Source: Gordius sp. MW1 (taxonomy: Eukaryota > Nematomorpha > Gordioida > Gordea > Gordiidae). From it: a DNA stretch of 64,000 nt. The number at the start of each line of letters is the position of its first letter. Position 1 is the first letter of the stretch. The stretch spans positions 7,300,501 through 7,364,500 of the forward strand of contig OZ038529.1 in assembly GCA_964036665.1 (NCBI GenBank). Direction: 5' to 3'. The notes under the pieces are model-generated. The model was given only the letters and a program-made list of their open reading frames with translations. It made no database searches and was not told the origin of the DNA. Below are positions 11,346-23,369 of this stretch, piece after piece. Position numbers and translations under genes: made by a program.

Positions 11346-13120
11346 CGCTTTCAGGCGGGGTCGGGTTTTAATTGCTACGTTAAATTAATGCATAAGTATA
11401 TCTATTCGTTTATGAATTGGGTAACATTGATATTAATTGCTATAATTACCCTATGCCCTCCACTACAAGGGTTTGGGTTAGAATCTCGGAGTTTTTTTAG
11501 ACTCTTATTGTTCTTGTTACTACCATTGATAATAAGATTTTTTGGCCGTCTGCTGGCTGCTGACCAATGAAAAAAAATGACCATTGGCCAAAATGTGAAT
11601 CCAAGTTTATTTTTTCTTTTTTTTTTGACTATTATGATTGTTCCTGTTACTACCATTGCTAATACCACTTTTCGGCCGTCCACTGGCTGCTGACCAAAGA
11701 AAAAATGACCATGTGAATCCAAGTTTATTTTTTCGTTTTTTTTTTTTGACTATTATGATTGTTCCTGTTACTACCATTGCTATTATGACTTTTTGGCCGT
11801 CTGCTGGCTGCTGACCAATGAAAAAAATGACCATTGGCCAAAATGTGAATCCAAGTTTATTTTTTCGTTTTTTTTGACTATTATGATTGTTCCTGTTTCT
11901 ACCATTGCTATTATGACTTTTTATCCGTCCGCTGGCTGCTGACCGATGGAAAAAATGACCATTGGCCAAAATATGATTCCAAGTTTTTCTTTCGTTTTAG
12001 TTTTGACTATTACGATTGTTCTTGTTACTATCATTGATAATAAGACTTTTTGGCCGTCCGCTGGCTGCTGACCAATGAAAAAAATGACCATTGGCCAAAA
12101 TGTGAATCCGAGTTTATTTTTTCGTTTTTTTTTGACTATTATGATTATTCCTGCTACTACCATTGCTATTATGACTTTTTGGCCGTCCGCTGGCTCCTGA
12201 CCAATGGAAAAAATGACCATTGGCCAAAATGTGAATCGAAATTATTTTTTTCGTTTTTTTTTGACTATTATGATTGTTCCTGTTCCTACCATTGCTATTA
12301 TGACTTTTTGGCCGTCCGTTGGCTGCTGACCAATGGAATAAAATGACCATTGGCCAAAATGTGATTCGAAAATTTTTTTTTCGTTTTTTTTGACTATTAT
12401 GAATTTATATCCACTTTTACCGTGTCCTGGCTGCTTACCAATAGAATAAAATGACCATTGGCCAAAATGTGATTCGAAAATTTTTTTTCGTTTTTTTTTA
12501 CTCTTATGAATTTATATCCATTTTTACCGTGTGCTGGCTGCTGACCGATGGAAAAAAATGACCATTGGCCAAAGTGAGCATCAAATTTTTTTTTTGGTTA
12601 TCATTGACTTATAGAGTATCTGTTGGTACTGACCAATGGAGAAAAAATGACCATTCGCCAAATTTTTGATTTTTTTAATTAAAAATTGTTAAAATTCAAC
12701 AAAAATTTCTCCCAACAATTCTGCAAATTCTTAACATTGTGATGTTTTATAATATAATGTTTGTTAGACCCATAATCACTAAAGGCCGTAAAAACTAATG
12801 TAATACGCAACTAGATGCAAACACTAAATCTAACCCTAACCCTTGCCTATATTACATTTTGCCTATATTACATTTTGCCTATAAATGGAAAATTTGTATA
12901 AATAATTAATTAATCATTAGGCATTTAATACCCCCCCATAGGCATTCTCGCCCCTTCCCACCTTTCTCGCCCATAAATTGCATAGCAAATATGATACATT
13001 TATACGAAGTAAAGATGAGTCGTCCCCCCTTCCCTTCCCTTTCCCCCTTCCCTTCTCCCCTCCCCTTCTCCCCTCCCCTTCTCCCCTCCCCTTTCCCACG
13101 AGGGCCGAAGGCCCCGAGTT
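11112..13120 (+). mobile_element. Composite tandem-monomer repeat, copy B
   Basis: This is a longer copy of the 9.2 kb element. It has leader, B-box-like GGGTTAGAATCTCGGAG near 11475, then about ten monomers with CCATTGG...CCAATGG pairs, the unique tail (from about 12660) and a pyrimidine tract (about 13020-13093). It ends in the GGGCCGAAGGCCC hairpin at about 13100. Monomer number differs from copy A, as expected for unequal exchange or slippage. Confidence 0.72.
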
Positions 13121-14033
13121 TTGATTTTAATGGTTTAAATGGCAACAAAAAATTTTCTTCCCAAAAAAGAGCTCAAAACGTATATGTCTGTTATCATTTT
13201 CGAAGATAGGGATATATATAGTCAAATTAGTCTATAATTAAAATTGTCTATAGATAGTGCTTTTTAATTTACTTTTAAGTTTATTGCGGCATTCCTGAAA
13301 GGGGTTATTATTATCTTCTTTGAAATATTAACAAACCCGTAATTTATTAATTTATTTCACATATAAAATGCAGATATTCTTACACTTTTGCTAAATCAAA
13401 ATGAGTCTGTCTGTATTAGAGACCTACAACGGGCCTGTTTAGGTCTCATATTCAAAACATATATGCCAATACTATTAAAAACATTAAAGGTTATAATGTT
13501 TTAAAGTTACTTGGCTTCTTTGTTTTTCCATTATATTAAATTTTTTACTTTATTGTTATATATGAAAATGCTGTGCTATTTTATTAAGGAAACTCATAGA
13601 AAAGATATAATCTCTAATTAAAATTGATAATGCGCGTTGAATATTGATTAATGAATTGAATAAGCTGGAATAATAAATCCACCTTTTTATTTTAATAAAC
13701 GTAGAATAACTATAAACTAGAGCATTATAAAAACAAACTGTTTATAATTTATAATACACAAATAAAAATCTAATTGATTTTGTAACGGGCTTTTTGCCGG
13801 CCTTAAATATATCAAGGCCCGGCCCGAGTCCGCTACGTTATATTGCGGCCCGTCCAGGCCCGGCGCGTTGTTTTATCTTAAAGCAGAAGCCCGGCCCGCG
13901 GGCGGGGCCGGGAGTGCAGGTCTCTAGTAGAGATCATTAGGAGGTGGGTGGGCAATACCTTAAAACTCTCATGCAATGCAGGGCAGTGTAAAATTGCAGG
14001 AAACAATATAGTTATGCTTACAGATATGGGAAG
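13121..14033. other. AT-rich spacer with GC-rich repeat fragment
   Basis: No gene is seen. A relic near 13230-13350 is an inverted copy of the repeat at 62460-62770. A TAGAGACC-type end lies at 13413, and a GC-rich block full of GGCCCG runs from about 13790 to 13926 and ends GCAGGTCTCTA. These could be the two ends of one hAT-like element, but no matching target duplication was found. Confidence 0.5.
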
Positions 14034-14458
14034 CAGAGGTCAAATTTTTTAATTTTCTGCCCGAACCCGGCCGGGTACAATTTTTTAACTTCATTGCCCG
14101 CCCCGGCAGGCCCAAACCCTTCTAAGTGTCCGCCCGGGACCGCCCGAATTACTAGAGCTGCTCGGCCGGCCCGAATTTATGCGATTCCAAATTTTTTCAA
14201 CCACTTTTAAAAAATAAACATTCAATTAATGGCATTTTGATAAAACAAATATAGCAATATTTTATTATCATGAACAAAATCAATTCCATTATTATTTAAA
14301 AGTCGAATGAGATACCTTTTATAAAACTTTTAGTCTTTAATTTTAATCCTAAGAGGTCAAAAATGGTAGTATTTGGTCTTTCTAAAAAATTTGGCAAGAG
14401 TTTTTTTCTATTTTTTAAACAAGATTAAATTTATATTTGTGCAGGATGCGATATTTAA

Positions 14459-16040
14459 GATATGAGGATTAGGAATGAGGACGGCTAGAAACGGTGGACA
14501 AAAGTTACCATACTCCACCGCCTGCACGACAATATACCTTAATTGTTTTCGCTACCTATTTTGTTCAATTAAAAACTAAGAAGAAAAAATATAATAATTA
14601 TGAATGAAAAATCAAACAACTCTCGATACACTATGTTGTGTATAAAATTCAATGATGCGTATTGATATAAATAACAAACACGTATAAGCGCGTGGGGGGG
14701 GGGGGGAATAACCCACGTAAGTAAAATTAATGTAAAGGAAAAGACGTGTATATCCATGGTATATCCAGATTGTATATATTAAAATCAGTACAGGAAACAC
14801 AGCAGATGTTTTAACGCTTGTAAGACCAAAAGAATCTCAGAATCAACGAACTTGCAGTATAAAGAAAGGAAAGGGGGAATCGAATAAGTATGTCTGAGAT
14901 AGGCAGTTTTACAAGGGATTGGGAGGATATCCTTAACTTTTGTATAAGAGGACATGGGGGGTGGGAGAATTTAAATATAGGAGTATCTCCGGATACTACA
15001 CCTTTCCTTTTTCAACAAAAAGAATAGGGCCAGGGGTAGGGATATATGTAGAAAAAAATTAATTGATATAATTAAAATTAAATGGTTTTACAAACTCGCC
15101 TGTGGCTTACAATATTAAAACATATCTTTATTTTAATAATATAATATAAAGAAAATGTTATACTATTAACAGTTATTCAGAATTAACCTCGCGTATTATT
15201 ATATACGACATACGACATCTTCATCAGCAAAGTGTAACTTTCAATAAAATCATGTGGTCTTCTCATTTAAAGGATTAGGTTGTTCATGGGCAACGGGATG
15301 TATTAAATACCTCATCTATGGCTCGTGGGAATAATCCTGAAATAATCCTATCTTCCCCGCACTTTTCTTCCTAAGTATTTTTCTTTCATTCAATCGTATT
15401 GCCATTTGTTATCGGATAACTCATGTCCTACGATCCATCTTAAATGAGGAATTCTCAGCATTTTTATATGCCTTTACCTCCATCCATGAGAAACTAGTCT
15501 CGTTATTTGAAAAGATATGAGGAAAAGGAATGAGGACGGCCGGACGGTGGACAAAAAGTTACCATACTCCACCGCCTGCACGACAATATACATTAATAGT
15601 TTTCGCTACATATTTTATTCCGTTAAATCTAAGAAGAAAAAATATAATAATTATGAATGAAAAATCAAACAACTCTCGATACACTATGTTGTGTATAAAA
15701 TTCTATGATGTGTATTGATAGAAATAACAAACACGTTTAAGCGCGTGGGGGGGGGGGAGGGAAAGTATCACACACGTAAGGAAAATTAAATAAAGGAAAA
15801 GACGTTTATATCAAGATTGTATATATTAAAATCAGTACAGGAAACACAGCAGATGTTTTAACGCGTGTAAGATTAAAAGAATCTCAGAATCAACGAACTT
15901 GCAGTATAAAGAAAGGAAGGGGGGATCGAATAAGTATGTCTGAGATAAGCAGTTACAAGGGATTGGGGGGAAATCCTTAACATTTGTATAAGGACATGGG
16001 GGTGGGAGAATTTAAATATACGAGTATCTCCGGATACGAC
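14459..16040. repeat. Internal ~530-bp direct duplication inside hAT-like element
   Basis: 14459-14999 and 15514-16040 share the same order of motifs: GATATGAGGA, CACCGCCTGCACGACAATAT, AACAAACACGT with a poly-G run, ACGCGTGTAAGA and ATCTCCGGATAC. About 515 bp of different sequence separates the two copies. Confidence 0.85.
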
Positions 16041-16642
16041 AAGTTTCTTTAAAATATTATCTCATCACTGGCAAAACGGCTCATAGGTCACAAACCTTTA
16101 ATAGATTAATTTATGCTTCATTTAGGTAGAAACATGTTAGAACGTTTATACTAAACATTCAGCAAAAAAAATTAGATGCCGCCAATGTCTATGAAAATAT
16201 TTATGTAACAATTTTTAATTTTTATGCAATTTAGGAGCTCGCCTTTTTTAATTAAGTTTAAAGTATACATATCTTATAAATAATCTTATAATAAACAAAA
16301 TTAGATTCCCCTTTTGGAAATCCCGTTTAACCCTATAAATAAACTTCTTAATGAATAAAATTAGTTTAATTGGTCAAATTCTGTGCTCTGTTAGTATTAG
16401 TACTTACATTTTTGATATAAACAATAATTTATCAATAGAATTTAGATGCAATTTATAAATAAATTTTTTAATTTAGGGCAAAAAAAGAAAGGTATGAAAA
16501 TTAATTATTAAAAATAAATAATAGCTGAGCGATAGCGACGAGTGTTAAGGATACAAAAGGCGAATTGCGAATTAGGGAAGCTTTGTTAAACCAAATTTGA
16601 TTTGTTAAAAAAATTAAATGAAATCAGAATAAGATTTAACAC

Positions 16643-16882
16643 TTGCATGCATTGTGTGAATTTGGGCATTACGCATTTGTAATATGTTTGGACGGCACAT
16701 GTGAATCACGAACAATGAAAGGACTACAAAAATATAAATATACCAATCCTTTCTATGACGCAGCTAGGTACTTGATGAAAATAGAGGGGTTGGGACAAGA
16801 TCATAGCAAAGTGTTGACGGGTGGTAATATAAAGTTTATTGACTTTTTAAAATTTTCCATATACAATCAAATAAAAAAGTAA
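16643..16882 (+). CDS. Unrecognised ORF within hAT-like element
   Basis: This is a 79-codon frame starting MHALCEFGHYAFVICLDGT. It is not recognised. A decayed relative of the DNA occurs in the related element at about 21385-21590, so the segment belongs to the element family and not to the host. It may be a relic of transposon coding DNA or simply chance. Confidence 0.25.
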   Translation: MHALCEFGHYAFVICLDGTCESRTMKGLQKYKYTNPFYDAARYLMKIEGLGQDHSKVLTGGNIKFIDFLKFSIYNQIKK

Positions 16883-18199
16883 CAAAATAATACACTATCT
16901 AAAAATCTCTCATTAATCCTGAATTGCCCGAATCTTATCATTACTCGCCCGGGCCCACCTGAAAATAAAAATTTAAGACAGTTGCCCGGCCCGTGGGCTG
17001 GACGGGCAGGTTCAGACAGCGGGTGGGCCAGGCATTGTGGTCTTTGATGGGAAGGGGCCTCAAAATCTAAATTTTATATAATTGTAACTATTTTCAAAAA
17101 ATTAATTATTTTGCCCCTCCTTAAATCATCCCTCAAATCCTCGCTACCCCCTTGTTCTTTTATTTTGTTTTACAATTATCATTAATACAATCTATATATA
17201 TAAATGTAACTCCGTTTTCTCCTCTAATAACTCCTAAAGTTTTCGACCGAATGCCACCAAATTTGGCCAGATAATTACCTTATCATCCTAGATGGTTTAG
17301 ATATACTTTTTCTCGACCTGCGACAGCTGTAACCCTGTTTTTTGGTAGTGTATACCGCCATCTAGCGGATGAGAGATACTACGTTTTTTGTACTTATTTA
17401 TCGTTATGGTGCTACTTTTTGCCTTAAACTTTTTTCCACAATTGCTTTGTCATTTGTGTCTCATTTACTCAACTACGCCCGTTTTTTTACAATATATAAA
17501 GCTGTAACAAATAAATATTCTCGATACCGTAAAACATCACCATTTTCTTAAATAAGTATAACGCGCGCTTTTGGAAACATTCCCACGTTTCGTGCTTTTT
17601 TGCTATTTTTATGAAGTTCGGTTAATAATATTAAAAGTGCAAGAAGATTACTTTAACTGTAAGTTGATAAATGCAGGCAATGGTTAACTGACAAACTTGA
17701 AATCCAGTTATATGAGCTATTATTTATACAGAATAATGCTTCGAGAGCACGAAGAAAATCATATTTAAAATGCCGCCAATTATTCCATCAATGTAAAATG
17801 TTAGCCAAAATTGAATCGGAACGTCTGCTCTACATTAGTTAGATTACGAACAGTGATGGCATACATACTTTATAAAAAAGAAGATCAACAAGGATGGTGG
17901 TAGCGTGGCAAACATTCAACTGCAGAACGCAATAGTCTAGGTAGATAACCCTTGGGTTCATGCCCCCCCCCCTTAAATGTCAAAAAAAAATTTAAATACA
18001 GAAACCCTTAAAAATTTTAAAAAATTTATATTTTGCCCCCCCCCCCCTAATTGAACTTAAAACGTTTTCGTCCCCCCCCCACCCCCAAATCCAAAACCTA
18101 GACTGTCTTTTGCTACAAAAAGTATACAACGCACAATATAAACATGGATCAAATGCTACAAAATTATAAGATTTATGCCTACAAATTCGAAACAAAGCT

Positions 18200-19400
18200 T
18201 TGATCAACTGGGTATGCCTGCATTATGTCGATCTGCTGCTGCTCCATTTTATATAGACTTACATCGTAAACAAATATACAACCAAGATGATCTTTTGTCT
18301 TTAATGCGATCTAATGTTCCAAAGATAGCGACGTAACAAAAAGCCATTTACAATAAGATTTTGCTTGCTGTTAATAAAGGTTAGGAGAAGTCTTCTTCTT
18401 AAATGCTTGAGGAGAAACTGGTAAAACTTTCCTACTGACATGCTCTGGCAACTATTGGTTCCCAAATTAATATAGCCGTGGCTCTAGCGTCTTTCGGAAG
18501 AGCTGTCACATAATTACCCGGTAGAAAAACTGCTCATTCAGCATAAAAATTGTCTTTAAACGCTTATTACTGTGAAACTCGAATGTGCAACATTTCCAAA
18601 ACATATGGAATGGGTAGAGTATTACATAAGTGCAAACTTATCGTTTGGGATGACACAATTACTTATGAAAAATCGCTCTAATCGGTAATCGCAAGATTTA
18701 CAAAGAACCCTCAAACCTGTTAATAACGCAAGGTTATTGCTTGCAGGAGATTTCAGGCAAACTTTACCGGTTCTCTTACGATCCACCCCTGCGGACGAAA
18801 TTAATGCCTGCATAAAATATTCTATTTTGCTGCCTTATGTCAAAACATTAAATCTAACTACTAATATGCGTGTAGTAATTCAAAATCATCCTGCATGTGA
18901 GATATTCTCCCATTAATTGCTTGAAATTCGGAAGGGAAACGTGCACGTTGATATATGCTCAGGACGGATTCCTTTTCCTACCAACATTTGCAATTTTGTT
19001 CCATCTAAACTGCTTGGTTAATAAAGTGTTTTTAAATATTAACGCCCATTATCATGATTGACTCTGGCTCCGCCAACGGGCTATTCTCGCCCCCAAGAAT
19101 AATGACGTCCACGAGCTTAACAATCTCATTCTGTCTAACATTCAAGGCAATCCAATTACTTATAAATCGGTTGACACTGCTTTACTTATTGATGACGCAA
19201 ATTATCCAATCGAATCTTTCAATTCAAATGATCTGGCAGGGATGCCACCTCACACTTTGCATTTGCAAATTGGCATTCCAAGTATCGCGATGTGCAATTT
19301 CAGTCAGCCAAAACTTTGCAATGGTTTACGTCTCGCTGTTAAACGCTTGATGTGCAACGTTGAAGAAGCCACGATTTTGACTGGACCTGTGCATTTTTAA
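18200..19400 (+). pseudogene. Helitron Rep/helicase pseudogene
   Basis: Translation in alternating plus frames gives helicase signatures: the motif region around CKLIVWDD (expected CKLIVWDE, the Walker B-type segment), GDFRQTLPV, STPADEINAC, TTNMRV, and C-terminal helicase text near 19090-19360. The N-terminal Rep nuclease with its two-His motif was not found. The enzyme would have driven rolling-circle transposition; this copy is broken by several stops and frameshifts. Confidence 0.8.
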
Positions 19401-19632
19401 ATTTTATAACTCCATAACAGTTATAGCTGTATATATCTTCATTTTAGCCTATCTACTAATACCAATATGTTTCTTCCCCACCAACCATATCAATCTCCCA
19501 GTTTTTTTCTTATTCAAACTTATTTTTAGGTAAATTTAATCATAGTTTTTTTCGGTCGTCCGAAGCCAGGCCCGAAGCTGCCCTGAAGGGTCGGGCATAT
19601 CTTAACATCTCTCAGGTTAAGTGAAAACCGTC

Positions 19633-19750
19633 ATGGGCTTAGCCAGAGGGAGGCAGGGAGGGGTGGCTGCCCCCCATCCAAATCAATTTTTTTAATTTAT
19701 TAAAATTATGGGTAACATTTAAAAAAATTATCATTTTACTTCTGCCTAAG
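19633..19750. mobile_element. MITE family A, truncated
   Basis: It begins ATGGGCTTAGCCAGAGGG and holds GGCTGCCCCCCATCCAAAT, then decays before a right terminus. It lies inside the Helitron, so it inserted after the Helitron arrived. Confidence 0.6.
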
Positions 19751-20404
19751 GTCTAAACTTATTATATCAATTTTTTTTTACTTCATACTTTTTAAGTCAT
19801 TATCTTTATACTGGTTTTTATTATAATCATGCCTCACCTATAACACCTTCACCTGATCAATGTTTTACTAGGTATAACGATATAAATATATTTCTAACAT
19901 TTTTTCTCATACATAAATATTTCGCTTCCATTATACTCGCGGAAATTTGTATAATTTCTAATTATTTCTCAGTTCAACCAAATATTATAAAAGCCTTCAT
20001 TTAACCAAATTTGAAGAAGATCTTTTAATATCTCTTCATTTTGATACCATAGATTTTAGGCTATGACATTACACTACTATAAACGCTGTACTAAAATATT
20101 TTCTATACATTGTCTAACATTATAACTAACTTTTATACACCAGTGCAGTGGTATAAATTTTTGATACCCAACTATGCATATTATCGTTAATCGCACTTTT
20201 CAACATATAGAAATAACAAATACCTTATAAGTATTTTAAACTATAACAAATCTATTTAATATAAATAAGTATGCCTTTTCCTATATTTTTTTTACATCAT
20301 AAACGATTGACCCAAAATTTTTCATAAATGTTTTATTAATTCATACTAATTATTTAGCCAATTACGGACTAAGCCAAAGCAACGCTTGGCCGGGCACAGC
20401 TAGT

Positions 20405-20600
20405 TTTAAATAAAATCCAAGACTACTTAGACTACTACTTCTCAACTATTTCGGGCCAACTTTTTATAAATTAGACCCCCCCCCCCGGCCTGGAATTTTA
20501 AAACCTCAAAATTTAAAGCACGAGCCCGACCCGGGTCTGTTCGGGCCCGGGCTTTGGGCCGGGGTTCGGGCCGCCCGTGCAGGTCTCTAGTGGTGCTTCA
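20405..20600. repeat. GC-rich GGCCCG repeat fragment
   Basis: A poly-C run and a GGCCCG-rich block end GTGCAGGTCTCTAG. The end matches the GC-rich pieces at 13790-13926 and, less closely, 27540-27690. It is probably one end of a hAT-like element; the other end was not identified. Confidence 0.5.
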
Positions 20601-20674
20601 TCACTTACCGCTAGAGGCATGCGTTGTTAAAGAGGGGAAGAAAAGAGCAAAGGAGGCAAAAGGGGAAGGGGCAG

Positions 20675-21697
20675 CAGACAAATTTGTTTGAAATTTTCTA
20701 CCCGAACCCTGTCCGATTCAATTTTCTGACATTATTGCCCACTCGGGCCCGCCCGAACTCATCTAAGTGTCCGCCCGGGCCCGCCCGAATTGTTAAAGCT
20801 GCCCAAATTGCCCGGTCAGAAATATTAAATTTGCCCGTTAGTCCCAAATTTATGCGATCCCAAACAGAGGTCAGATTTGTTTAAATTTTTCTGTCCCTGC
20901 CTGGTCCAATTTTTAAACTAAATTGCCTGCCTGAACCCTTCTATGTGTCCGCTCGGCCATGCCCAAACCATTAAATGCCCGGCCTGATTAATTAAATTTG
21001 CCAATTATACCCGAATTTATGCAATCCCAAAATCCTTCAACCACTAAAAAATGATCACACAATTATATTAGATCAATTGCTAATGCATTTAGGTTAATAA
21101 AAAATTATTTCAATTAGCAATACTTACTTTGCTATAGAATATAAGGGAGAAAATTTTTATTTGAAGCAAAAAAAGAAAGGTTGAAAACTAATTAAGTATT
21201 ATAAAAATAAGTAATTGCGAAGATAAGGGAATATAAAGGGCGAATGAAATGGGGCAATAAAAAAATGATATGGAAATTAATTATTATAGAAATTAGAAAT
21301 AAGTTAGAGTAGATTAGACAATAAATAAGGCGAATTAAACCAAATTTTATTTGTTATAAAAATTAAATGAATTAGAATTAAACACTTATATGTGCATACA
21401 TTGTGTTAAAATGGCATGACGCCTTTGTTTTTAGTCTAGACGGCACCCATGTGTATTGCGAACAAAGAAATGGCTAAATAAAAATAAATATTTCAATCTT
21501 TTTTATAAACGTAGCTAAGAAGTGGAGTCGGGCAAAGATTTAACTTCTGGGTGGGGGCATTCGCGATATACAATCTAACAAGATAATACAATGATTTTTA
21601 TTTAATTATACCCGAATCCCATCAGAATGCCCGCCCGGGCCCGCCCGAAAATTAAAATTTTAAGACAGTTACCCGACCCGGCACACGCTGGCCTCTG
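20675..21697. mobile_element. hAT-like element, ~1.0 kb
   Basis: It starts CAGACAAATTTGTTTG and ends GGCCTCTG, flanked by AGGGGCAG (20667-20674) and AGGGGCAT (21698-21705), a 7-of-8 target duplication. It contains a second copy of the left-end motif at 20862 (CAGAGGTCAGATTTG), so it is either internally duplicated or nested. It holds a degraded relative of the 16.6 kb segment and no intact frame. Confidence 0.6.
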
Positions 21698-21879
21698 AGG
21701 GGCATGGTGTCAAAAAGGGGGAGGGGTAAGGGTCAAAGAGAGTGTTAAAAGAGGCCTGCGTGAGGGGGAGGGTAAAAAGGAGGTGGGTAAAAAGGTAAAG
21801 GGAGGGGCCTGCAGGCATAAAAATAAAAATGGATTTTGGCGTTTGGCCGGGGTCAGATAAAGTAGAAGTGAGCAACAGT

Positions 21880-22240
21880 CATCATTAATTTGCAGGGAAT
21901 TCTTTAGCCAGTTTCGCAATCATCCGATATATAGCAAAAACCTAGGCAAGTTGCCAAAAAAATTCATTAATAAAGGTAATCAGTCCGACACAAAAACAAT
22001 AATAAATTTGAGCTTGAGCGACTTCGAAAAAAGTAAAACCATTTATATTTGCGAACAAAATAAAAGCCTTTTGCAGAAGCATAAGTCCAGAGCCATTAAA
22101 AACCTGTATAAGTCTCCACAGCAATTACCCAAAAATACAAGTTGGACAACACGAACGGACAGACAGGACGGAAAGGACAGGACGAACGGACAACTAAAAG
22201 CGAGGCCATAGAGTACATAGCAATTAAAATTTAACGTCTA
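21880..22240. repeat. Interspersed repeat with CGGACAGACAGGACGG microsatellite
   Basis: It contains AAGTTGGACAACACGAACGG, a GGAC-type simple run and GAGGCCATAGAGTACATAGC, resembling the leader end of the composite repeat. A reverse-orientation relative lies at about 36368-36560 inside an ena intron. The plus-strand frame here is not recognised as a protein. Confidence 0.45.
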
Positions 22241-22702
22241 CTTAAAGAATAAATTTAAAAATATTTACTGCCCCCACGTGTGGATTTCTGCCATTTAAGT
22301 GAGCTTACATTCTTGAGTGTACGGCAATAAAAAATAAAAATCCACCGCCAAAATTAAAACTTGTCGGCGCAAAGAGGTGGGGGAAGGAAAGAAGAGTATA
22401 GTAATGTTAAATATAATTCATGTACATGACAATAATAAAGAAGGAAAGCTTCTTCCAAACTTCACATTTATCTCATATAATTGTAGTTGGAATCGTGCGG
22501 TTCAAATGAGGAACGAGATTTTGATGCTCAAATAGCTTAAAGTGTGCTAACTCTATTAAATTTTAATCCAAAATACCTATAATAATTGGTTATAAATTGA
22601 GTTCTTGTATCGCTGCTTATAAGTTTTCAATGTTGATTTAAATTAAGATTTTCTTAAATTTCAGCTCGGTATATGAAATTTCTTCTAGACGAAAGTTAGG
22701 TA

Positions 22703-23363
22703 GGCTCATAGTCATAATTAGGATTTCCTCAAGGGGGGGGGGGGGTTACAAAATTTTTTAAAATGTTTTTTCCTAAAAATTTAAAGTGACCATAACCCCT
22801 AATCGTTAGTGTTTGATTAACCTCCTCTTCTTCTTTTACTGAATTAGTACTATCATTTTCTAAGAAACTAAATTCTAGAATCTCGAGTGAGTTTGAACAA
22901 ATAGTAAATTACCCTAATCACTGATTGTTAGTGTTGGTTTATCTTTTTCTTATAGTTATTTTAGAGACTTTAAATTCTCGAAAATCTAGAGTGATTTAAA
23001 ATAATTTATAAATTACCCTGGCTACTAATTATTTGACTTGTATTAGTATCCTTCTGCTTTGCAAAGTTGATTTATTTTGGGTGGTAGTTATAAATGGAAA
23101 ATCGTCTCATATTGAAATTTCGGAAATGGAATGGGATGATATAAGAGCTATTTATCTAAAATTTTAATTCGAAATTCGAATAAAATTAGAATTTATAAAT
23201 TTTGAAAATAAAAAAAAAATAAAAATAAACGCTACGCAACGCAAAACTTAATAACACTTCCAAAATAATTTATAATTATCCGTAATATTTGTGTGCAAAT
23301 ATAAAAATTTATCAAGGGGGGGGGGGGAGGTTTTAACCCGAAAACCACTCCCTACCTACGCCA
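22703..23363. mobile_element. MITE family D relative, ~660 bp, inverted
   Basis: The left side (AGGATTTCCTCAAGGGGG) and right side (CCACTCCCTACCTACGCC) match the two ends of the element at 1479-1727 in reverse order. The flanks share GGTAGG. The middle is longer than in the 249-bp copy, so it may be a less deleted member or hold an insertion. Confidence 0.5.
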
Positions 23364-23369
23364 ATGGGT

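Larger units (their letters stand above)
14034..17046. mobile_element. hAT-like DNA transposon, 3.0 kb, with 8-bp target duplication
   Basis: Perfect 8-bp direct repeats ATGGGAAG (14026-14033 and 17047-17054) flank an element starting CAGAGGTCAAAT and ending GTGGTCTTTG. Both ends carry GC-rich CCCGCCCGGG subterminal DNA like the short elements at 20675, 28020 and 39002. An 8-bp duplication and CAGAG-type ends fit the hAT superfamily. I see no transposase domain; a plus-strand frame at 16643-16882 (79 codons) is unrecognised, with a degraded relative at about 21385-21590. The interior holds a ~530-bp tandem duplication (14459-14999 and 15514-16040). Confidence 0.72.
17191..20403 (+). mobile_element. 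Helitron, 3.2 kb, degraded
   Basis: The element starts TCTATATATATAAATG after an A and ends CTAG before a T, the A^T insertion preference of Helitrons. A hairpin (GCCAAAGCAACGCTTGGC) sits just before the CTAG terminus. Inside, plus-strand fragments in shifting frames match the Pif1-like helicase of Helitron Rep/Hel proteins: MCNISKTYGMGRVLHKCKLI near 18600, then GDFRQTLPVLLRSTPADEIN and LTTNMRV near 18750-18880, and NDVHELNNLI-like sequence near 19110. Several stops and frame changes make it non-functional. A poly-C MITE-like piece (about 17915-18110) and a MITE family A fragment (19633-19750) have inserted. Confidence 0.85.

Noticed and set aside
11402-12350. Overlapping ORFs of 78-120 codons with repeated peptides (NGRNRNNHNSQKK, LANGHFFHWS) in the composite repeats, on both strands
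   Set aside because: They follow the monomer period, exist in several frames and strands at once and break irregularly between copies. They are shadows of non-coding repeats and not a repeat protein.
13413-13926. hAT-like element bounded by TAGAGACC and GGTCTCTA
   Set aside because: The ends look right but the 8-bp flanks (GTCTGTAT and GTAGAGAT) do not match.
16643-16882. Host gene reading of the 79-codon frame
   Set aside because: It lies inside a transposon-like element and recurs, degraded, in a related element, so it is listed as element sequence only.
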